Below the pieces are notes generated by a model. The model was given only the letters and a program-made list of their open reading frames with translations. It did not search any database and was not told the origin of the DNA. From Cladosporium sp. IMV 00045 (taxonomy: Eukaryota; Ascomycota; Dothideomycetes; Cladosporiales; Cladosporiaceae): DNA of 64,000 bases. The first letter of the stretch is position 1. Each line of letters starts with the position of its first letter. This document shows positions 54,231-64,000 of the stretch, one piece after another. The DNA is taken from the NCBI GenBank assembly GCA_001931905.2, contig MSJI02000820.1, forward strand, positions 1-64,000, read 5' to 3'. The position numbers and the translations under genes are program-made.

Positions 54231-54566
54231 ATTACACGACCAGTAATTACAGACAACATTTCACAATATCAGAGCAGAGCCTGAAGACCGACCTCCACAG
54301 CCAACCTGCGGAACAGCGACGCGCAAAACGCCCCGAGCGGGACACAACACACCTTTTCCTATGCTGCTTTCTTAGCAATCAGACTATTTCGTCTACGACA
54401 CCGATGCACCGCCATCTTAGTCCAGAGGGGGACGCCAGGCAAGCCTTCTGGCAACTTCCGGCCAGTCGCCGCCAGCTTTCACGTACTTTCATGTAATTTA
54501 CAAATTTCAAATTTCTATTGTCAGAATCATCATCTTTTCCAATCTGTGTCGGAGTTGCTTGTAGGT
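54231..54566. other. 3' region of the repeat-protein gene
   Basis: 336 bp containing the 3' UTR; no gene. The minisatellite array starts just after. Confidence 0.45.
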
Positions 54567-55673
54567 CTCTCGGCGGCAGAGTCAGATTTTGACGCTATGC
54601 GGACGAGGGCACCAGCACAGTGAGAGCGGACATGTAATAATCAGTTTGTCAAATGGCGAGAATGCGTGTAGAGAAGCCATCATCTGTTTTCTGACGCTCT
54701 CGATTGCAGGGTATAGATTTTGATGTTCAAGGGTCGAGCATGCTAGCATGAACAGAATGGAGATACCTCATTCGTTTCCCAAGGCTCTCAACGACAGAGT
54801 ATCAATCCTGACGCTACATGCGCGACGACAATAGCACGGCGAGGACGGAGAGACTAATTCATTTATCAACACTTTCAGTGGCAGAGCAAAGATTCTGACG
54901 CTAATGCATGAAGGTACTAGCCTTGTGAAGATAGAGATATTGCCGCTCGTTCGTCAATGCTCTCAACGGTTGGGCGTATATCTTGACGCTTTATGCGTGA
55001 CGATAGTAGCACAGGGAGAACGGAGGTAGTATCATCTATTCGATCATGCTCTCAATGGCAGAGTATAGACTCTAACGCTAGATGCTCGATGGTGCTAGCT
55101 CGACGGGACTGTGAATGCTCCCATCCTTTGTCAAATCTCTCCATGGTAGAGCAACAATTTCGTCGTTCTATGCTCGATAAGACTAGCTAGAACGTACCGG
55201 CGCGCAGAGCAGAGAGATAGTACTGCGCAATAACGTTTCTCTCAGTAGCATAGCAAGATTCCCGCGCTCTGGATACGAAGGCACTAGTACAGAGAGTACT
55301 GAGGTGTCACCACGCATTGCTATATCTCTCAATGGCGTAGAGCTTATTCTGATAATCTATGGTCGATGGCACTCGCACAGAAAGCCTGAAGATGATATTA
55401 CGTATAGTCATTTCTCTCAATGGCATGAGGCCGACTTCAATTTCTATGCCTAAGGTACTAGCACGGAGAGAGCGGAGATACTAGCACGCATTAACATATC
55501 TCTCAGTGGAATCTCAAAGATTTTCCCTTCGATGCTCGATGGTCTCAGCGCAGACACAATGCAGATGATGGTCTACGTCGTCATTTCTCTCAAATGGCTC
55601 ACTGGTTTTGATCTTGAGGTCCATTTCGTCGCTTGGTTCTTACGCTCCTTTAGGAGGGTCTTCTCCAATTTGT
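54567..55673. repeat. Degenerate ~88-bp tandem array, about 12 units
   Basis: Units begin with CTCTCAATGGCAGAG-like sequence at about 54567, 54697, 54785, 54872, 54960, 55049, 55137, 55239, 55326, 55414, 55500 and 55587. Most steps are 86-89 bp; two are longer from insertions. Each unit continues with TGACGCTATGC-, GATGGTACTAGCACAG- and GGAGATA-like blocks. Units are well diverged, so the array is old or mutated. The last unit is partial, so the right end is approximate. Confidence 0.8.
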
Positions 55674-56076
55674 CTGCCACATCCTTGCCGAGCGCGCCAT
55701 AGTTGATGTATGGCGTGACACGGAGGTTGGCCTCTAGCTGGCCGGACTGCCTACTAAAGCTGAAGCGCCGTACGCAAGGAGTCAAAGGGAATATAGCATG
55801 TGGCTCTCACTCCCTATAGCTAGAGATCGATTTTACTATCAAGTTCGATATGGTCCCATTGCCACTCACCTCGTACTTTTACCTCGAGCTTTCTGACTTC
55901 CCTGCGTCGAAAAATGCCATGGCAGAGTAGTAGCAGCGCAACAAAGACGAGCATAGCTTATTTCCAATAGTGTCTTTCTTCCTGGATATATACGCTTTTA
56001 CTTATGCAACTACCTACGAGCCTATTAACCTCTCCAGGATCGACCTCTAGAGAAGCTAACGCGTGATGATCGACAA
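55674..56076. other. Spacer between arrays
   Basis: No repeat unit seen. A minus-strand frame (55573-55785) with KDVADKLEKTLLKERKNQ could be a relic but cannot be assigned. Confidence 0.35.
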
Positions 56077-56440
56077 TTATGGATGCAGCCTATTTGCTTA
56101 CCCTCCTCTTGTATAGGCACCTACTCAAGCACCTACCGACGCACTCGTACATACACTACATATTAACCACCGAAGAACCAAAACACTATATCTCTCCTAG
56201 GCCACACGCGCACTACTCACGAACCTACCGACGCACCCGAATATGCACCATATATAGACCATCGGAGCATCAATACACCATATTGCTCCTGGATCACACA
56301 AGCACTTGCTTACGCTTCTATCGACGGATCCAGAAATACACTATGGATCGATAATCGGAGCATCAATACACCATGTCGCTCCTAGATCACACACGCACTT
56401 ACCCAGGCACCTACCAATGCACCCGCTCACAGACGCCGCT
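56077..56440. repeat. Degenerate ~92-bp tandem array, about 4 units
   Basis: Units with ATCGGAGCATCAATACACCA and CCTACCGACGCACCC blocks start near 56077 (poor), 56169, 56261 and 56354, spaced 92-93 bp. The sequence is unrelated to the 88-bp array. It ends next to the helicase fragment. Confidence 0.75.
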
Positions 56441-56463
56441 ATCGACTTCCAGAGAGAAGAAAC

Positions 56464-57247
56464 ATGAGTCCACCATGTGGATCGCAAAAGCTCAGAGGCA
56501 GCACCTCCCGGATCAATCTGTTGGCGGCTCGGATGATCCTGCACCTGGTCCACCTCCTCGTCACCAAGGGTGGATTCTCCTATGATGAAATTCTGGTGAT
56601 CGTCTTATACTCCGACCAGGTCACCCTTCTCGAGGCCCTTTGTGCGGACGCCACCAATGGCATCCGGGTTAAGACCATCGATGGATCGAAGGGCTCAGAG
56701 GCCCTGGTCGTTATTGTAGATTGCATGACGCTGGGTGCAGCTACCGAGGAGGGGATGGGCTTTCTCGATGAGGACCAACGTCGCTTCAATGTCGCGATGT
56801 CGAGGGCCCAGGTCGGGCGGATTACTGTTTACCACAAGGGCATGATCAAGATGATCAAGGGAAAGCCGATGGTTTCGGGAGCCTGGAATGAATTTCTCGA
56901 GCAGGCCAATGCAGCCAACGACATCCTGGATAGCCACTATTTGAACGGCAAGATCTCCTTTACGACATTAGAGGCCCCGGTTTAACGATGTGCGCCGCAA
57001 ATACGGGGCAGCGGTGCAGCAAGGCGCCGTCAACCATGCAAATGTCTCGCGGGGCAAAAGCAAGGAAGCGGCGGAGAAGAAGGTCGCTATGTCTTCAAGG
57101 AGATACGGCATTATAACCTTCTTTGAGGCAACGGGAGGGACGGAGGCGCAGGCGTTGAAGTTTTTGCAGGCATCTAAAGGAGGGTTTCATGTGGCTATCG
57201 ATGCGTATCATTCAGAGCATGGAAGCAATCTGCTAGTGGAGAGATAG
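56464..57247 (+). pseudogene. UPF1/NAM7-like helicase C-terminal fragment with UBA-like tail, frameshifted
   Basis: The first frame (56464-56985) carries the end of a superfamily 1 helicase (AAA_12 type): SYDEILVIVLYSDQ, motif V IDGSKGSEALVVIVDC and motif VI RRFNVAMSRAQVGR. The N-terminal ATPase half (P-loop, DEAD-like box) is missing. Near CCCCGG at ~56975-56980 the frame shifts by one: the first frame ends at once (LEAPV), while the next continues RFNDVRRKYGAAVQQG and ends with FFEATGGTEAQALKFLQASK, a UBA-like helix pair. The fragment is more GC-rich and gene-like than its repeat surroundings, so it is probably a truncated, recently broken gene piece. Flanked by two different minisatellites. 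Confidence 0.7.
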
Positions 57248-57330
57248 CATTCTCATCAATCTACCAAAGCGGACGGTACTACCGCGTGTGATACTTTTCC
57301 AGCCCCGAGAGATCTTAGTGACGGGAACGC

Positions 57331-57800
57331 CTCTTTGTGGAACCATAGCTATTTGAGTAGAACAGAGAAGATAAAAGGAGTCCCAAAGATGATCAACGGG
57401 CGGATATAACACTGTTGATTTGCAACGCATCTCTGCGGAACCATCGCTGTTGAGTGCGACATAATTAATGGTACAAGCCTCAAAGATCCGGAGATACCAT
57501 TGTTGATTTGCATCACCCGTACGTGGAACCATCGTTATATGGGTATATATGAGAGTGATGGTAGCAGCCTTAGTCATCTTCAACGGGGCGGAGATACACT
57601 ATTAGTTCGCAATGCCTCTCTGTACAACCATCCCTATGTGAGTATAACAGGTGTGACGATAGGAGCCTCAAAGATGTTCAAAGGGGCGGAGATAGCATCA
57701 TTGACTTGAAACACCGCTCTGTGGGACCATCGCTATATGGGTATAATAGAGGGGATGGTGGGAGTCTCAACGAACCCTCACGGGACGGAGACACCATTCC
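57331..57800. repeat. Degenerate ~98-bp tandem array, about 5 units
   Basis: Units contain CTCTGTGGAACCATCGCTAT, GGAGCCTCAAAGATGTTCAA and GGGGCGGAGATA blocks. Unit starts are near 57331, 57431, 57517, 57615 and 57717; the 86-bp step reflects a deletion. No similarity to the other two arrays. It reaches to within ~80 bp of the 3' end of the proline-rich gene. Confidence 0.78.
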
Positions 57801-57881
57801 ATTTCAAAAACACTTCTCGAAGCGTGACATCAAACGAAGAAAATTACCCACACTTGAAACGTTCAAGCCCACCGAACCACC

Positions 57882-59139
57882 TCAAGAAGGCCTCGGTTTA
57901 CTAGCCATTGGAATAGGCGGCGGCGCCCCTCCCCCTCCCCCTCCTGATCCATCACTTCCCTGCAAAGTACTCTTTTTCGGCGGCGGAGGTGGTGCAGGCT
58001 TCTTCTTCGCCGCCGCAGCCGCGCCCGCACCCACACCCCCGGATGGAGGCGGAATCACACCCGTCTGCTGCGTTGGCGGATATGACGGAGATGCGGGTTG
58101 CTGTCGCTGCTGCCATGAGGGGACAGGCGGAGGTTGGGGTTGTCCAACCGGTGCTGGGGAATGTGAGCCCGTGCCGAGGCGGGAGAAGCGCTGTTGCAGT
58201 TCGTTCAATTGGCTGGGGTGGCCTTGCGTCGTTGAGGGTGTTTCTGTGCTGTTGTTGCTGCCATTGCCAATTCCGAAGCCGGGGACTGAGACGCCTGCTT
58301 GGCCTAGGCGGTTGACTGCATGTTGGTTCAAGGAGGAGGAGGAGGAGGAGGAGGGAGGTCTCGGGGCGTTGGGTTGGGTTGCTTCTCCGTAGGTGGGAGG
58401 TGGAGGAGGCGTGAACTCGTCTGGGTATTCATTCTGTCGAGGCGGCAGGACGGGTGGTGGTCTTCCGCTTGTTGTGCGTGTTGGAGGCGGCGGTCCTGGT
58501 GATGCTGTCACCGGAGAAGGCGCCTGTGCCCGGCCTGGCAGAGCTGGAGGTGGTCTTCCTCTTGCAGGTGGAGCTGGACCTGGACTTGATGTACCCGGGC
58601 TGTTTCTCCTCAAAGGAGGCGGTGGTAGATTATCCGTCCTCAAGCCCGAGGTGTTCATACGGTATGGTCCGGGTGGTGGTTTGGTCTCTTCCTCTTCTTC
58701 TGCTTGTTGCTGCTGTGTCTGATATCTGGGAGCCGGCACTGGACCACCTAGTCCGCCTCCACCACCACCTCCTACACTTCCACCTCCAACACTTCCCCCA
58801 CCCGTCGAAGGTCCCGCGGTGATCGCTCGATTCGGTGAAGGCGAGGCACCGGCGTTCGCACCATAATAAGCAGAATGTTTAGGCGGAGGACCAAAAGAAG
58901 AAGCTAGACAATCCGTCAGCACTTCGCGAGCCCGCCCTTGTAATCAATGAAGTGAACAACTCACGATCCTGCAACGAAGCCAGCGGTCTAGATTGATGAT
59001 TCCGCGCCTCCTCATATGCGTCCGGTTTCTTCTGGCCAGTGGCCATGCCTTTCAAATCCGACTTCCACGTCTTGCGCGAGATGGACGGGTCGCCCGGAGG
59101 GTGCCAGCCGCCTTTGGCTAGGCCTTTGAATTTGTCCAT
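57882..59139 (-). CDS. Proline-rich low-complexity protein
   Basis: 398 residues; exons 58965-59139 and 57882-58903, with a 61-bp intron joining ASLQD-PSSFGPPPKHSAYYG in frame. The conserved N-terminus MDKFKGLAKGGWHPPGD with KTWKSDLKGMA recurs in my memory of fungal hypothetical proteins. The rest is Pro/Gly/Ser-rich with many SH3- or profilin-type runs (PPPPLRR, RPPPVLPPR, KKPAPPPPPKKS). LNELQQRFSRLG near residue 290 is a short amphipathic helix. This suggests an adaptor of the cortical actin or endocytic machinery, but that is inference from composition only. The start at 59139 is preferred over an upstream ATG at 59361 because the intervening sequence looks like leader. Confidence 0.75.
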
Positions 59140-59782
59140 GGCCGTATAATATCTCTTTTTCTTTTTGCTTCCGTGAAGAGGAAGAAGGTCAAGGAGTGTC
59201 TTCCTATGAAAGGAGTGAGCGCCTACCACCTCCGGCCTATAATGAGGGTTCACTGCTGCGCCCTCTGCTCCGTGGTGGGTGAAGTTAGCAGGCGATGACG
59301 TTGCCCCTCCTCGGTTGCGGAATTTGCCTTGAGATAAACTCAATCGTCTGACAATAGACAACGATATGCGGACAGGAGATAAGATAATGTAACTTTAGGT
59401 GATTTGCAGACATCGAATGCTCAGAATGACCGTTCGCAGCATATGAAACTCATACAGACACAGAAATAAAATTGTGAATGTTCATTAAGAGAGAGCCTTA
59501 CTAATGAAGCTCTTGCAGCACCTACTCTTTCCTAACGATACCTCGGTGAATTCCAAACCAAGTCCCAAACGAAGGTATCTAATTTCCAAGAGTCCGACGC
59601 AGTTTCCAAAGAACATACCCAAGTATCCAAAAGTCCAATAGCCAAAAGTGCACGAAAAGACCAACAAACAAGCAACAACTTCCCCTCCCTCCTATCCAAA
59701 ACCCCAAACCCAACAATCCAACAATCCAAAGCAAACAATCCAATCAAAACCACAACATCCAACCCCATCCAAACGCCCCCTC
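59140..59782. other. Intergenic with pyrimidine-rich tract
   Basis: Includes the promoter and leader of the proline-rich gene. A dense C/T tract runs from about 59640 into 59870. The plus-strand frame at 59648-60448 is a by-product of this composition. No gene called. Confidence 0.45.
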
Positions 59783-60474
59783 TCAACCCTCCCCTCCCTC
59801 CCCTCCCTCCCCACCCTCCCCCCTCCTCATCCCCATATAACTCCACCTCCCATTTCTCCTCACCCGCTCCAAAACCTCGCTCTCCCTCCGCTCCTCCTCT
59901 TCATTCCACTCATGACTGCACTCCCCTCCCGTCCCGAGCAGTCTCCCATCCCAACCCACGAACCTCCCCAAAGCGTCTTGCCCCATCACACTCTGCGCCA
60001 AACCGTTACGGATCCACTCCGCCGTGACGGCGAGGTCGGGGCGCTCTTTGAGGTGTTGGTCGTGCGGTGTCGTGGGCTGGACGGCACCGCCGGCAGCATT
60101 AATAGCATCCACATGAGGACCGGGACCAGAATCAACGGGCAGAGGTGTAAGCAAAGACCTCCCTCCCTCCAAGCGAGTCTGCAACTGAACGTTGTGTTGG
60201 GGGTAAGGGAAGGGGCAGAAAGGGCTTCCCCTATCCGTCGGCATCGAGGGAACGTCGTAGAGATGTCCCGAGACTGTTGGACGGAGAGGCGGTGTTGGTG
60301 GTGCGGCGAAGTCTCGAACCAGTGGGGATTGCTGTTGCTGGAAGGTTCTGGCGATCTTCGCAGCTGTTGCTTCTTCATCTTCTTCAGGATCGGGGGAGTA
60401 CTGAGGTGGCGAGAGTTGGAGGTGCGGGTTGCGTGGTCTTTTGCCTAGGTGGGGTGTTTGAGTCGGAGTTGGAC
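59783..60474 (-). CDS. Weakly supported gene, 5' exon not found
   Basis: A minus-strand frame of ~230 residues opens after a good acceptor (CTCTCTACAG, at 60475-60484). It reads PTPTQTPHLGKRPRNPHLQL, then PLVRDFAAPPTPPLRPTV, then AVQPTTPHDQHLKERPDLAVTAEWIRNGLAQSV, ending in GEGGEGGEG. The middle looks like real protein; the ends are low complexity. No domain recognised. The first exon should lie upstream (above 60480), but I could not identify it. Confidence 0.4.
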
Positions 60475-61469
60475 CTGTAGAGAGAAGAAGAGTTGGGAGG
60501 TTAGCTGTGTGTAACTTTCTTGATATTGCTAGGGTTTCGCGAATAGAGCGTCGAAACGCAGCTCTAACATCAGTAAGGATTGATATCGGAACTGTTGATT
60601 AGCCATCAAGCAAGAGCTGGGCATTGAGCAATGTAAATGGACAACATCCCACTCGCCCAGCACTTCAACACCAACAGAAAACACGAAGCGCCATCACATC
60701 ACGAAGAGAGGGAAACATAAATGAAATCGATGATAGTTATAACAGGGTAAAGGGTGTATATGGTGGAAGAAAGGTGATTACTACGAAAAAAAAAAAAGCG
60801 ACCCCAGGTCCAGAGAAAAACATCCGTGTAAGTGTATCCCATGGAAGAAGTGGCTCGCCAAGTATTCCCGATCGAAAAGCGGCGGCTCAAGAGGAATTAA
60901 GTAGCGCGTCCTTCCAAGACCGGAATACGTGACGTAGAAACCCTGGCCGTTGCCTCTCATGTCTCCGCTCGTGTCCTTTCCGTTCGCTGTGCATCTCGAC
61001 AGACGCAAGAAAACCATCGCAAGACCGGGCCGGAATGGCGAGATGTTGACAGCCACAAAAAGGCGGGGGTATCGGAAGTGTTGAATTCGGGGTTTGTGTA
61101 AAGCCGTGAAAATCATCATGGACGGCGTTGTCGTGCAAAAGGCATACTTGATGCTGTAAGGGTCGTGGGATTGGGGGTATTTGGGGGGATAAGTGATGAT
61201 GGATGTGCGTACGAGGGGATGTATCGTGGTGCACGGTGCGGTCGTCGCGGGCAAAAGCGTGCGGATGGAGGGTCCGAGCAAGAACTCGAATAGAGACTTG
61301 CAAGGGGTTCATGCGGAGCCCCGAATTGCACGTGGTAGCGTTGACGATGCGACCTTGGTGGGAATGGTGTTTGCTTGGGGAAGCGGGCCTCCATTCTGGC
61401 TCGTACTCATATGGCTGAAATGCCTATATTGCCAGGACTGGAGATGGGATCTCAAACTTGCTTGAGCAC
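60475..61469. other. Intergenic, ~1 kb
   Basis: Several short frames on both strands, none convincing. Possibly contains the first exon of the previous gene and the importin 3' UTR. An A-run lies at about 60785-60797. Confidence 0.4.
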
Positions 61470-61630
61470 TTAAGACATGGCGTTGCCGGTGGCAGCTTCG
61501 CTATAAGTCAGTAAAAATGTTCGGATATTGATGCAGATAAGGCGCCGTCATCAAGGTAGAGCACAATGGATGTCACAGTGAGAAGTGGGCCAACTCTGAC
61601 GACACAGCACGTGATATCCTTGACGAAGCT

Positions 61631-64000
61631 TCAAAACTTACCAGACTGACGCTTAATCTGGTCGCGTGCCCAGCGAGCAGTGTCCTGAGTGCGAGAAGAG
61701 AAGTCCTTAGATGAGCGAGTGTCGCGGGCCATCTGAGTGAGCCAGTCGGCGCGGAAGAGGTTGGCAAACTCGCCGTTAGGGAAGGCCTCGGAGATGTCGC
61801 TGTGAAACGTGTTAGCAGAGAACTAAATTAAATAATAATGACAATCTCAAGCAAACTCACCCAACAACGCCCATGCTGGAGCGAAGAAGACCCTCAGTGC
61901 GGTTAGGGTCCTGGTAGACCTGAGAGAGGAGCTGGAACATAGACTCGACGTAAGGCTGAAGGAGCTGCACCTTGTTTCCAGCACGCATGGCGATGATGAC
62001 ACCGTCCCAGGCATCCATAATACCCTCGCGGAGCGAAACTATGTAGTCGAGCATCTCAAAGTTGGTCTCCTCCTGGGCGGAGATACCAGCAGCCTGCTGA
62101 AGGACCTGACCGACGACAGAGAGGTAAGTCTCGAAAGCACCACCAATGGCCTGAGCAATGTCACCAAAGCACTGCAGGATGGCGGGCTTGAATTGGTTGC
62201 CGAGAAGGTTGCTGCGCAGGTTGTTGAGGAGGGAGTTCATGAATTGGTCGCAGAAAGGCTGGACCTTCTCCTCAAGACCACGGCTGATATCGCTGACGAG
62301 GCCAATGGCGACGGAACAGATGGCCGGCTCCTCCTGGTTGTTGAGAGCGCTCAGCAGGAAGGGAACAAAAGCCTGCATGTACTTCTCAAAGTCGGCCTCG
62401 AGAACGTTGGCCAGAGCACTGATGGCACCAAGGACAGTGTCGGGGACTGAGCTCTTGGCAGGGAGAGACTGCAGGAGGGAGAGCAAGAGCTGCATGATGC
62501 GGTCGGCAAGGGGAGCGATCTCCTTCTCCAGACGCTGGATAATGGTGAGGATGACGGAGGTGAGGGAAGTCTGGATCTCCTCGAGGGTGAGGCGGTCTTC
62601 AACCGAGACGACCTGCTGCTGCATGGGGATGGTCTTCTCAAGACGCTCGATGACAACATCACTGAGGCCAGCGACAAGGTGGACAGAGTCGTTGGCGGCG
62701 TTGGTGATGAAAGCGTTGAGTACCTCGTAAGCAGCAGTGCGCAGCTGGTTGTCCTGGGTAGACTCGGTGACCTGGAGGAGGTGACCAGCGCTTGCCTGCC
62801 AGTGCTGGGAGAGGGCGTTGGTCTCGCAACCAGGCTCACCAGCGAAGCGGTCTGCCAAGTTCATGAGAGCCCAGCAGCAGCTGCTGGCCATCTTGGGGTG
62901 AGATCCGAGACCACCAAAAAGCGCAGTGATGAGCTTGGTGAGGTTCTCCTCATCGATAGATTCGTAGGAAGCCTCGCAGACACGGCCAAGAGCGAAAGCA
63001 ACAGAGTCCTTGACCTGGACGACCTGGTCGTTCATCATCTCGATGAGGACAGGAAGAGCCTGCTTGACGAGAGGGTCAAGGGTGCCCTCATCAGGGCCCT
63101 CCATCATGGCGCCAAAAGCAGAGACGGCGGCATCACGGTAGTGCCAATCCTCGGCGCGAAGGTGCTTCTCGACGAAGCTGAGAATTGGCGGGACGACCTG
63201 GCTGCCGACAGCCTGAGACCAAAGCTGAACACACTGGTAGGCGGCGCGGGAAACATTGTACTCGTCGTCGGTGGCGTCCTCGTCCTGCTTGGCCATGAGC
63301 TCGAGCAAAACCGGGACAACCTCCATAGTCGCCACACGGGCGAAGTTGAAGTAAGGCCTGAGCTCGGTAGAGCCCTCTTGCTCGGCCTGGCTGTTGTCGT
63401 CTTCGATGCTGATTTCCTCCTCGCAGACAGTGCACCAGAACTCGACAGCAAGCTTGGCGACGTCCTCCTCGTCGCTCTTCATGCCCTGGATGGTGAGGCC
63501 GAAAAGGGCCTTCTCCATGTAAAATCTCATCTTCTCGTAGTAAAGGCCCATGATGCGGTTCAAGCAGCCGTAAGCGCCCTCCTGGATGCGCGACTCGCTG
63601 GCCTGGGTGGCCTCGCAGACGACCTGCATGATGTAGTTGCGCTCGCCCTCGTTCTCAAAGTTGGTACGGACGAATTCGAGTGAGTCACCGAGAGCGGTGA
63701 TGGCGGCGACACGGATCTCATTGTTGGGCTCCTCCTTGCGTGCACCCTGAACGACAGCAGTGAGGATGGCGTTGCTGTGCTGAGCGAGGGCGTCTCTCAG
63801 TTCGGAGTCGTCGGTCTCGCAAACGTAGCCAATGGTCTGAAGGCTGCTCCTCTTGGTCGAATCCTTGCCATTTCCGACGTTCTCGACCAGAGTCGGCATG
63901 AGCTCTGGCCACTGGTCATGAGGCAGCTCGATGGCGGCGATGGCGGCGATGAATTGTGCCGCAGAGTTCCCAGCTCTTGTGTCCTCGCTTTGAAGTGTCT
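61631..64000 (-). CDS. KAP95: Importin subunit beta-1 (karyopherin 95), C-terminal ~770 residues
   Basis: Nuclear import receptor built of HEAT repeats; binds the importin-alpha IBB domain, RanGTP and nucleoporins. The 5' end is beyond the window. Exon 61861-64000 and exon 61642-61799 are separated by a 61-bp intron. Typical segments: LQTIGYVCETDD, the acidic loop CEEEISIEDDNSQAEQEGS, PYFNFARVATMEVVPVLLEL, DWHYRDAAVSAFGAMMEGP and NGEFANLFRADWLTQMARDT. The C-terminus is uncertain: reading through ends at 61631 (RQSGKF), but a strong donor (G|GTAAGT) at 61641 suggests a further exon. A downstream frame ending EAATGNAMS at 61470 looks right for the family, but its phase does not match that donor. 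Confidence 0.92.

Noticed and set aside
59648..60448. 266-residue plus-strand frame
   Set aside because: Starts in a Pro/Thr/Ser-rich translation of a C/T tract; the minus strand over the same bases looks more like protein.
62679..63683. 334-residue antisense frame over importin beta
   Set aside because: Shadow of the importin HEAT-repeat coding sequence, with no independent features.
1..64000. tRNA genes
   Set aside because: I looked for GGTTCRANYCC-type B boxes on both strands and found no copy with a fitting A box or cloverleaf. A tRNAscan run would be decisive.

Overview
The window is nuclear DNA of a filamentous ascomycete or black yeast. Introns are short (about 46-97 bp, GT..AG, often with a CTAAC or CTGAC branch site), genes are compact and lie on both strands, and the gene set is typical of Pezizomycotina: Zn2Cys6 regulators, an NmrA-like protein, a DUF7053-like protein, CENP-X and a monocarboxylate-type MFS carrier. 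A Dothideomycete is my guess from overall style; no marker here proves it. I found no tRNA, rRNA or CRISPR by eye.

Left arm (1-15100), housekeeping genes: poly(A) polymerase (cut by the window edge), a CENP-X/MHF2 histone-fold protein divergent from an Arl3/ARFRP1 GTPase, the Rag GTPase Gtr2, a membrane cytochrome-b5-like protein, ribosomal protein eS25, two unrecognised proteins and an intracellular-type GH13 alpha-amylase.

Centre (15115-41136): a block of about 12 kb occurs twice in direct orientation (15707-27681 and 27702-39862), with a 20-N assembly gap at the junction. Each copy carries the mitochondrial phosphate carrier, a GST, an NmrA-like oxidoreductase, Zn2Cys6 factor 1, a DJ-1/PfpI-family protein, a Ctr copper transporter, an MFS transporter and Zn2Cys6 factor 2. 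The gap cuts factor 2 of copy A and the phosphate carrier of copy B. The outer copies of both are whole. The copies have diverged and each has its own lesions: an MFS frameshift and a factor-1 nonsense codon in A, and loss of the DJ-1 signal-exon splice donor in B. This is either a true tandem duplication or two allelic/homeologous contigs scaffolded end to end. Genes in the block are arranged mostly as divergent pairs, including regulator/enzyme pairs. A conserved 23-bp palindrome made of two inverted TTGCTCA cores (Mac1/GRISEA-type copper element) lies upstream of both copper transporter copies.

Right arm (41137-64000): an unrecognised multi-exon gene, mitochondrial phosphatidylserine decarboxylase, a HERP/Usa1-like ubiquitin-domain membrane protein, a DUF7053-like gene, a possible decayed membrane-protein gene, a strongly expressed-looking secreted repeat protein with eight Kex2 sites, three degenerate minisatellite arrays (about 88, 92 and 98 bp units) flanking a broken UPF1-like helicase fragment, a proline-rich protein, a weakly supported gene, and importin beta-1 (cut by the window edge).

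The most novel-looking items are the Kex2-processed protein, which after its signal peptide lacks all aromatic residues, Cys, His and Met, and the duplicated regulator/redox/copper block with reciprocal gene damage.
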